The translations under genes were made by a program, and so were the position numbers. The notes below the pieces were generated by a model. It was not told where the DNA came from. It made no database searches and worked only from the letters and a program-made list of their open reading frames with translations. From Symsagittifera roscoffensis (Eukaryota > Xenacoelomorpha > Acoela > Convolutidae), in contig NW_026970647.1 of assembly GCF_963678635.1 (NCBI RefSeq), positions 24,796 to 88,795 on the forward strand: DNA of 64,000 nucleotides, read 5' to 3'. This document shows positions 55,692 to 64,000 of this stretch, in pieces. Within the stretch, counting starts at the first letter, position 1; the number at the start of each line of letters is the position of its first letter.

Positions 55692-57091
55692 CTAATCGTG
55701 GTGAAGTTTCATCTTAGCAAGATAAAATTTTACATTTTGTGGTATTTCAACTGTTGTTTTTCTTGTTAGTAGTTCAGATGGTGTATTTCTACTAAGGTTT
55801 TCGGGTAGTGTACGGTTTTTTCCTGCTGTCCATACTATTTGTAAGTTTGGAAATTTCATTAGGATTAGATGAAGTCTATAGATTCTATGGTTTGGATTTG
55901 ATTTTTGTGTAAAATGAAATATGATAGGTTTATGGTCTGTAAATAAAACTGTTGGATGTTTTGAGCCAAGTATCAAAAATTCATATTCTGTTAGAGTGTG
56001 TATGATAGCTGTGCATTCTCTCATACGAGTAGAGAGTCGTAATTCAGCTTGTGTAAATAGGCGACAATTTGCTGATCTAAGATTCATTTTATTTGTTACA
56101 TTGTGGGATTGTAATAATGCTGCACCGATGCCAAAATTTGAAGCATCGCACATTGCATAAAATGGTTGATTAGGATCTGGGATTGTAATCAAAATTTGTC
56201 CAGTGAGAAGTTTTTTGATTTCTTCAAATCGTGTTTGTTGTTCTGTTGTCCATTCGAAATTATTTTGTTGTCTAAGAAAATTATAGAATGGTCTTAAGTA
56301 TAATTGCATTTTATGTACGTATTTACTTAAGAAATTTAACATTCGGAGAAATTCTTGGACTTTCTTTTTGTTTGTGGGTGGTTGGAGGTTTTGAACTGAA
56401 TCAATTCGTGATTTTAGTGGGTTTATAGTGTTTTTCTCGATTATATGGCCAAGAAATTTTACGCGTGTGAAGAAAAAATTTGATTTATCTGGGCCTGTTT
56501 TCATGTTTTTGTTTTGTAAAATTTCATGATATTTTACTAGAACTATGAACATTTCATCCTTTTTTCGTGATTGCATAAAGACATCGTCTAATTATGTGAT
56601 TGTATTTTTATAAGGTATAAGTGTTCTAAAATTTTTTCTCATAAATGCTGAGAAAGCCGCTGGTCCTACGGATATTCCATAGAATAATCTATTATATTCG
56701 AATTGTTGACTTCCAATAATGAATTTTGTTAATCGTCGGGATTGTTCGTTGAGGGGCATTTGATTATATGCACTATTTATGTCTGCGGTTGTGAAACAAT
56801 TACCGTTTATTTTTGTTAAAATTACTTGAATTGGTTCTATTGGCCAATTACATTTAGATTCATCAATGAGTGAATGAGACATCTGGCGTCTAGAACTGTT
56901 TTCAGTGATTCTCCTTTGGCGAGAATAATAAAAGGGTTAATAAAAGGGTTTCTTTTTGGTTTGACTTCTTTATTTACTGGAGATATGATTTCGTATTGTT
57001 CTAGAATGGTAAGTAATCTATTAATTTTGTCATGTAAGTGAATTGGTACTTTGCTTGCTCTTTGTTTTTTGAAAACTGCGTCAGGTTTCAA
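55692..57091 (-). pseudogene. R2 reverse transcriptase and RNase H
   Basis: Ty3/gypsy-type RT. In order: fingers (IHLHDKINRLLTILEQYEII, NPFIILAKGESLKTVLDARC), palm (TTADINSAYNQMPLNEQSRR, EYNRLFYGISVGPAAFSAFM), the LDDV catalytic motif at about 56580, thumb (VKFLGHIIEKNTINPLKSRI), then RNase H (FYAMCDASNFGIGAALLQ, ELRLSTRMRECTAI, LFTDHKPI). The order RT-RH-INT places it in Ty3/gypsy. A few interruptions. Confidence 0.9.
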
Positions 57092-57611
57092 TGGTAAATG
57101 TAGTGGTGAATTTCTTTTTCCAACGTTAAATTAAGATGTTGCATAAACTGTTGGATTTCTTAACAGTAAATGGGCTAATTTTTCAAATTCATTCTGTGTT
57201 ATTTGAGAATGTTAATAATTGAACATTGTCAAGAGTTTTTGTTCCTGTTCTGTGAAGTGGGATATTTTGAATGTCGGTTTAAAATAAGGAATTTTTGTGA
57301 AATATTCTGCGTTCCTATTTTCATTGCTTTTTTTAATATTTATTGATAATTTTTCGTCAAGAATTGTTGATTGACATATATCTATTAGTTATAATATATT
57401 ATTTACTCTGTATGCTACTTTTTTTTGCGGGGGAATTTGTTGCATTGGTTTCACAAGATCCTAGGAGTCCTAAAGGTAGGGTTATTTTATATGGAGAAAA
57501 ATTATATACATGTAGAGAAATGATATCGGAGTTTGAGTTTTTTATGAATTTTATGGATGAAATTGTTACTCTAAAAAAATTATTAATCGGTCTAAGTTCA
57601 AAGTCAGACAT
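57092..57611 (-). other. R2 linker between protease and RT
   Basis: Minus-strand frame MSDFELRPINNFFRVTISSI and others. Probably the connector between protease and RT in the polyprotein. No domain seen. Confidence 0.4.
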
Positions 57612-58150
57612 TTAGAGATGTTGTCTGTTTTGACTTTTGTCGTTTTGGTGGATTTGTTTAATCGGAAATTCGTAAATGTATCCTGAGAGTGGTTTTCTTT
57701 CTTTATTATAGCTGGGGTAAAACTTTGAAAAGAATGTTGCATAATTATTCATTCTTTGGAAGAATGTTAAAGCAGTGTTTTGCATTCTTATATAATTATC
57801 TTTCATAATAATTTTGCTGTCTAATAGTTTAATATTTGGTATGTATTTTGTGATGAAAGGAATTCCAATAATATTGTGTTTTATATCTGTGATATGGATT
57901 GTTTGTTTAAATTGGTTATTCAGGAGTTTGTTTTGTTCCATTGTTTTCGTGGGAGCAAGGAAAAGTTGGATCTTTCCGTAATTTGTTAAGGTTCAGCCTT
58001 GTGCTGTTGCTAGTCTACTGGCTGTTTTTACGGGTGTTTGTTTCGGGTGTAGAGTTTTGATTTCATTCCAAGTTGGAATATTTATGATATTCGATTCTGC
58101 TCCAGAGTCTATTAAAAAACCTATTTCAGAGTCTATTAAAAAACCTATTT
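57612..58150 (-). pseudogene. R2 aspartic protease (retropepsin)
   Basis: The active-site motif LIDSGAESNII is readable on the minus strand near 58080-58110, followed by the flap and the NIIGIPFITKYIPNIKLLDS strand pair typical of retropepsins. Cleaves the gag-pol polyprotein. A short stretch at the start is duplicated in tandem. Broken. Confidence 0.75.
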
Positions 58151-60440
58151 CTAAAAGAAAGGGGATTGTCCAAATTTTTTCTTTTCGTGGTTTTTTGGTA
58201 TATTTTGGTAAATGTGATTTGTGCTTGTTCTTTTTCAGGTTCGTGTATTGTCGTTACATCATTTACTATCTGCTCGATTGGTATGTTACTACTTTTGGGT
58301 CTAGTGTGATAATCCAATTGATTTTCGTAGATATGTGAATGAAAAGGTTGTTCGAATGTAACGGTTTTACAATCATTTTCAACATTTATCATGTTGACTA
58401 GAATTGTGTTTTCTGTATCACTTTCACTGTCTGTAGATTCGCAATATATGTAATTTAATTGTAATTTAATAGTTTCCGTGTTGTCAATACCAGGGGGTCT
58501 GATTTTGTTTCTTCAGTAGTTTGTAGTTGATTTATTTGTCTTTGATTTTCTGGTGTATTGCTTCTACATTTGTTTTGAGAATCTGGATAACGTGTGTTAT
58601 TTCTATTACGTGAGTGAGAGTAGTTTCTTTGTCTATTGTTATAGTTTGAATTCCTATTTTGTCAATTTTCTCGTGATCTATTTTGATAATTGTTATAATT
58701 AGATCATTGGTGCTTTGATTTGTTATTTGAATAATCTCGTGACCGATTGTTATATCCATGATTTCGATTTTTCGAATACCTTCTGTTTCTATTGTTGGAA
58801 TAATTTATGTGTCTATTGTACAATGAAGTTCTTGATCTATCATTTGAATAGTGTCTATTCCTAGAATGTGAATGGGAACTGTTATCAAACGAATAGTTGG
58901 TCTGTTTGAGTTTGATCGTGAATAATTATTTCGATATTGAGTATTTCGATTGTGTTATCGACTATATCTGTTTTGTGAGGGATTTTGTGAATTCCTTTGG
59001 TCTGGTGATCTACCTCTGTTGTTAAAATTATAAGGTGGTTGATTTCTTGAACAATTTGAGCTGTTTGGAAGTGGTTTTCCAGAGCTATTATTACTGTGAT
59101 TATTTTTATTGGTAGGTTTTGATCTTTTTTCATGTATTGATAAAATGATTTGTTTGGTTCTTTGTGATTTTGTGGTTTATTTTGATTGTCTTGTTGTTTT
59201 TGTCTGCATTCAGCAATGCTATGTCCATATCTTCGACAATATTTACACCATTTTTTCAATGATGGTTTACCTTTAAAATTTGGATTTTTCCGATATATAT
59301 TCAAAATTTCAGTGATTTTTTCGGATAAATCTGTTTCTGGGTTGTGTTTATCATTTAGTTGTGTTGTAGTGGTTTGAATTTTCTTAACATATTGTAATTT
59401 GAAATTTTCGATTTCTTCTAGTTTCATAGTGATTTCTGTTTGTTCTAGTTTGTCTAATACTTTTCTATAATCTAAATCTGGCTCTCGAATTGAGGAGGGA
59501 TGTGATGCTCTCTTTTTGATTAATATTTTTTGTAATTGAGGTGTTAGAGTCATCATTAGAATTTCTGTCACTTTTGTGTTTTTATAATCATGAGTGATTA
59601 GTAAGTATGCCTTTTGGACTAATGTTTCCATCCTTGCTGCTAGCTGTTTGATCGTTTCATTTGGTAGTCTACGAATTTCTTTGCATAAAACTCTTTGATG
59701 TTGTTTGTTACTTTCAGAATCAAACTTTTTTGAAAATTTTTGTGCGAATCTTTTCCAGTCTGATTTTATTTCTATAGGTAAAACTGAAAACCCTTTTTGC
59801 GCTGCGCCATCAAATGTGGTTTGTATTAACGCTGTGTGTCAATGTATCCATTTTTGGTGAAGTGGTGTATTTTTTGGTTCAGGTCCTATATTCAAATATA
59901 AATTTGCTGTGACTGCATTTAAATAATCTTCTACAGAATATTCAGGGTCTCTACCGGTGAACACCATCAATGGTTTGTTTGATGTTATTGATGATCGACC
60001 CATTAGGTATGGATTCATAGTCATTTGAAGTGATTCTGCGGCATTTGGAATTTGTGAAAAATTTGTAAGTTGACTTTTTGTGATTTTGTGTTGTTGTAAG
60101 TAATAAGGTAGAGGGATTTTATTCTGCATATGTGTTGGTTGATAATAATCTTTATTAACTGGGTTTTTTGAATAAAATTTTTGGGTTGCGTGATGTGGTC
60201 TAGGTTGTCGCGTATGTTGTTCTTGTGTATATGGTTCAAAAATATCTGTTTGATATACGTGATCAGAGTGGGGTCTTTGGTTTTGAAAAAATTGTTGATG
60301 ATTTTGGTAATAAAAATAGTCATCATCTGATGAAAGATAATTAGAATTAGGTGTGTAAAAAGGTGTTTTTGTTTATTTTGGCTTTGTTGTTTATTGTGCT
60401 TATTTTGTTGAAAAAATAGATGATGTCACTTTGGTCTTGT
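58151..60440 (-). pseudogene. R2 gag: capsid and nucleocapsid
   Basis: Capsid part: PLMVFTGRDPEYSVEDYLNA and LYLNIGPEP (about 59870-59960), then the helical LLITHDYKNTKVTEILMMTL. Nucleocapsid: the CCHC zinc knuckle CKYCRRYGHSIAEC (about 59200-59245), followed by an Asn/Arg/Ser-rich tail. This is the retrotransposon-gag layout. It packages the RNA. Several interruptions. Confidence 0.85.
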
Positions 60441-61099
60441 GAAATTTATGGGTAATCGTTAAAGTTTACTGAATTTGTTGTTGGATGCAGGAAATTTTGT
60501 CTTTGGGAAAATAAATGATTTTGTGTATTTGTACGAGGAGGTTTAAATGTTTGTGGTCTATTTACATAGTTATAATTGTGTTCTGCAAAATTGTTTCCAG
60601 TGAATATTCTTTGTTTTAGTGTTGGTTTTTTCATTGGTCTAAAAGTTTGATGATCCATATGTGAATACTTTGGGACAACGGTGGGTTTAACCGTAGATTG
60701 CAATGTTACCTGTGGTATGCTTAGATTTTTAGGTCTTGGAGTTGTAAGATTTAGATGTATTGGTGAAATATTTTGTTGTGTTGTTGTTGTTACTGTTGTA
60801 ACTACTTCTTCATTTGCGAAATGCGATGGTGTTTGAATATCTTGTTGTGTAAGATTTCTAGTTCCGTTTAAATTTTCTTGTTGTATGAGGGTTGAGTTTA
60901 AACTATTATTTCCTATTCTATCGGGTAGAAATGAATTATAATTTAAAGGTGTTGCGTGAGTTGTGAGTGGATATACTTTAATATACTCTTAGTCTTTGGA
61001 AATTGTGATAAATGCTTGACTTGAAATATCTGTTGATATGTTAATAAATAGTGTATGAGACCATTCAGAGTCCTAAATATAATCTGAATCTTCTGCTAA
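60441..61099 (-). pseudogene. R2 gag N-terminal linker
   Basis: Pro/Thr/Asn/Gln-rich minus-strand frame (MQSTVKPTVVPKYSHMDHQT at 60703 and upstream). Connects the module array to capsid. No domain. Confidence 0.5.
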
Positions 61100-64000
61100 T
61101 GCTGTATCATCTGTTGAATTTTGGGGTCTGAAATTCTTTCTTGCTTGTGAGAATAAATCAAGATTTTGTGTGAAATAGTCTATGGTGAACCATGCTAAGG
61201 TTTTTTGTGAATCGTGTTTATCATTTGGTGAAACAACGTTGCTGGTTAAATTTCGACGGATTGTATTTAAATATTCAGAAAATATTGTGATTTCATGTGT
61301 TACAGTTGTATGTTTTGATGTTTGAACTGGTGATGTTCCTTGGGATTCTGGTTTTTCTAATATAGATATATAGCTATAAATTTGTTCTTTGTATATTTTT
61401 CATATATCCTGTGAATACTCTTGAAAGTTCTATATCTACGTCGTCTGTTTGAAGTAGATACTTACCATGAAAGGAAATTGGGCTCTGTAATTCTATAGTA
61501 TAGATTCCGTACTGTTGTGATCGTGTAATTATTCCTTTGAGGTAGTGATCGACAATTTGTCTTTTGATTTTTACTTCTGGAAATTCTGCTGCGCATGGAC
61601 TAATTACTTTTTCAAATAAATTTGCTATTAAATTTTGACAAAATTTTATTTGTCCTCTATCATCAGTGAGGGAAGTGATGATAAAAGGGAGGATGGAGTT
61701 TTCCTCTTCAATTTTAATTTGTACTCATTTTTGTGTTTTATGACTGTCAATTTGTAACTTTCTATGTGTTTTATTGGTTGATTCCAATTGTATAATCCTA
61801 CTGGTTTGTTTTTGTATCTGTTTTTTATTCCTCTTTTTCCTTGTATTGATGAGTGTGATGTAGTTTCTGATTCAGCAAAATATAATGTATCATTAACTGG
61901 GTAATTTTTATTTTTTGATTCTCTTAATCTATAAAGTTCTTGTAAATGACTTTTTTCTAATTCTGAGAATGCGTTTCTTGGTTTTGAAAATACTCTTTGT
62001 GTAATTTGTCTTTGCTTGCTGAAAATTTTTTGTTTAATCAATTGTCATTTGGTTCTATAATATCCTGTTGATTGTCTGTGTGGAGTGATTACGAGATCGT
62101 ATTTCTCGTTGTTTGTTTCACAGTTGTGTAATATGATTGTTTGTATATTTCCTAAATTGTTTAGTGACATAAGGTTTAGGATGATGGATGCATCATTTGG
62201 ATTAGTGATTTTTAATGCTTATACTGTTAGTTCTTTTGATTTTTTGGTTAGCCTAACTTGGGTCATACTTTTCAGGGTTGGAGAGAAAAATATATATCGA
62301 TTGTTCTGCTATTACAGTGTCATCAGTTGAATTTTGGAGTCTGAAATTTTTTCTTGATTGTGAAATTAAATCAATATTATGTGTGAAATAATCAATGATA
62401 AACCATGCCAAGATTTTTTGTAAATCGTGTTCATTAGTAATTATTGAGTTTGCTCTTTGTGAAATTTGGTGTAGCATAATTTTTATGTATTCTGTGAATA
62501 CTTTTGAAAATTCTATATCTACGTTGTCTGTTTGAAGTAGATATCTACCAAGAAACTTACTTGGTGACTGTATTTCTGTGGTGTAGATTCCGTACTGTTG
62601 TGTCAGGTTACATATTCTTTTAAGGTAGTGCTCGATAAATTGTCTCAATCGATCAATTGTTTAAAAATAGGGAGATGGAGTTTTCATCTTTGCTTTCTTC
62701 ATTTCAATTCTTTTTTCTGCTTTATTACTGTCAATTTGTAACTTTCTATGTGTTTTTTTGGTTGATTCCAATTGTATAGTCGTACTGGTTTGCTCTTGTA
62801 TGTGTTTTTTATTTTTCGTTTTCCTTGTATTGATGAATGTGATGTGGTTTCTGAGTCAGAAAAACATAAGGTATCATTAACTGGGTAATTCCTATTTTTT
62901 GAGTCTTTTAATCTGTACAATTCTTCTAAATTACTTGTTTTCGATTCGGAAAATGCGTTTCTTTGTTTTGAAAGTCTTCTTCGTGTAATCTGTCTTTGTT
63001 TCGTGGAGTGATTACGAGGTCATTTTTTTTGTTGTTTTTTTCACAATTGTGCTGTATGATTGTTTGTTTATTTCCTAAATTGTCTAGTGACATAAGTTTT
63101 AGGATGAAGGATGCAATATTTGGATTGGTGATTTTTTATGCTTAAACTGTTAGTTCTTTTGATTTTTTGGTTAGCCTAACTTGGGTCATATTTTTCAGGG
63201 TTGGAGTGAAAAGTATATATCGATTGGTCTGCTATTACAGTGTCATCAGTTGAACTTTGGAGTCTGAAATTTTTTCTTGATTGTTAAATTAAATCAAAAT
63301 TATGCGTGAAATAATCAATGATAAACAATGCCAAGATTTTTTGTAAATCGTGTTCATCATTTAGTGAAACTTCGTTACTTGTTAAATTTTCACTGATTGT
63401 GTTCAAATATTCGGAAAATATTGCAATTTCATTTCTTACAGTTGTGTATTTTGATGTTTGAACTGGTGAAGCTCCTTGAGATTCTGGTTTTTCTAGTATA
63501 GATAGGTAGCTATAATTTATTTGAAATAACTTGTTAGTGAATATTGAAATTGCTTTTTGTGAATTTTGGTGTGGTAAATTTTTTAATTATTCAGTGAATA
63601 CTTTTGAAAATTCTAAATCTACGTCGTCTGTTTGAAGTAGATATCTACCATGAAACTTACTTTGTGACTGTATTTCTATGGTATAGATTCCGTACTGTTG
63701 TGTCAGATTACATATTCCTTTGAGTTAGTGATCAAAAATTTGTCTTTTGATTTTTACTTCTGAAAATTCTGCTGTGCATGGACTAACTCCTCTTTCAAAT
63801 AATTTTGCTATTAAATTTTGACAAAACTGTGTTTGTTCTCTATTATCAGTGAGTGAAATAATTGAAAATGGGCAGATGGAGTTTTCAACTTTGCTTTCTT
63901 CATTTTGACTCATTTTTTTTTTATAACCAACAATTTATAGCTTCCAATGTGTTTTATTAGTTGATTCCAATTGTATAGACGTACTGGTTTGTCTTGTATG
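61100..64000 (-). repeat. tandem array of gag-region modules, R2
   Basis: About three units (0.9-1.2 kb), running off the window. Each carries, on the minus strand, a MSQNEES/PFIITSLTDDRGQ start, FERGVSPCTAEFSEVKIKRQ, QYGIYTIEIQSPSKFHGRYL with TDDVDIEFSKVFTE, FRLQNSTDDTVIAEQS and LYRLRESKNKNYPVNDTLYF segments. The unit at 61100-61700 leads into gag. No known family recognised. Broken in all units. The same array is in R1 (18224-21490). Confidence 0.65.

Larger units (their letters stand above)
24837..64000 (-). mobile_element. LTR retroelement R2 (Ty3/gypsy-like, env-bearing), split by P2
   Basis: Minus-strand element in two pieces, 24837-27534 and 46020-64000, on either side of Polinton P2. 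From 5' (right) to 3' (left): gag-module array, gag with a CCHC knuckle, aspartic protease, reverse transcriptase, RNase H, integrase, a reading frame with a signal-like hydrophobic start, env-like segments, and the 3' LTR. The pieces in view add to at least 20.7 kb without P2, so it is very large for this class. Broken throughout (well over ten interruptions). The 5' LTR is outside the window. Confidence 0.75.

Noticed and set aside
1-64000. Host protein-coding or RNA genes
   Set aside because: No frame outside the mobile elements has a recognisable host domain, and I found no tRNA- or rRNA-like stretch.

Overview
The window is AT-rich eukaryotic repeat DNA with no supported host gene. It looks like an invertebrate animal genome: the mobile elements are Polintons of the kind common in cnidarians and arthropods, plus env-bearing Ty3/gypsy-like LTR elements and a hAT-type MITE. 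I cannot name the species. Almost every long reading frame belongs to one of four large mobile elements, all treated here as fossils.

Layout. (1) 1-18223 is Polinton P1, whose left end lies outside the window. Its DNA polymerase gene (polB, 13478-17808, +) diverges from a minus-strand block that runs from 12554 leftwards through PC4-like, exonuclease-like, ATPase and integrase genes. That block is tandemly duplicated, so a second copy (4850 to 1) leaves the window. P1 ends at 18223 in an iteron-rich terminus. (2) 18224-23079 is the 5' part of an LTR retroelement, R1 (minus strand): a 5' LTR (22722-23079), a primer-binding-site candidate, a leader and a tandem array of gag-region modules. P1 sits inside the array. 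(3) 23080-24836 is spacer with a 426-bp hAT-like MITE (23310-23735) flanked by a perfect 8-bp duplication. (4) 24837-27534 and 46020-64000 are the two parts of a second LTR element, R2 (minus): a 3' LTR at 24837-25364, then (beyond P2) env-like segments, integrase, RT/RNase H, protease, gag and the same gag-module array, which runs off the right edge. (5) 27535-46019 is Polinton P2, 18,485 bp, with both ends in the window. It has AGTAGTATAGATATACGAC termini, iteron-built terminal inverted repeats and a perfect 6-bp target duplication GTGATT.

How the parts work together. Polintons are self-synthesising, virus-like transposons. polB (thought to be protein-primed) copies the DNA, the integrase inserts it with 6-bp duplications, and the FtsK/HerA-type ATPase, adenain-like protease, major capsid and penton-like proteins are the virion module. 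P2 carries all of these (polB minus, 33178 to 28275; the rest plus, 36298 to 44780). P1 and P2 share the same divergent design and homologous ATPase, integrase and small genes, but their polymerases are of clearly different lineages. The retroelements have the usual gag-pro-RT-RH-INT order followed by env-like reading frames.

History visible in the sequence: each Polinton landed in an LTR element. A 2.3-kb tandem duplication later copied the right end of P2 together with adjoining R2 sequence, and further ~1-kb duplications occurred in P1, in the env-like region of R2 and in both gag-module arrays. All four large elements are broken in most genes, although a few reading frames (for example ATPase copy A) look whole.
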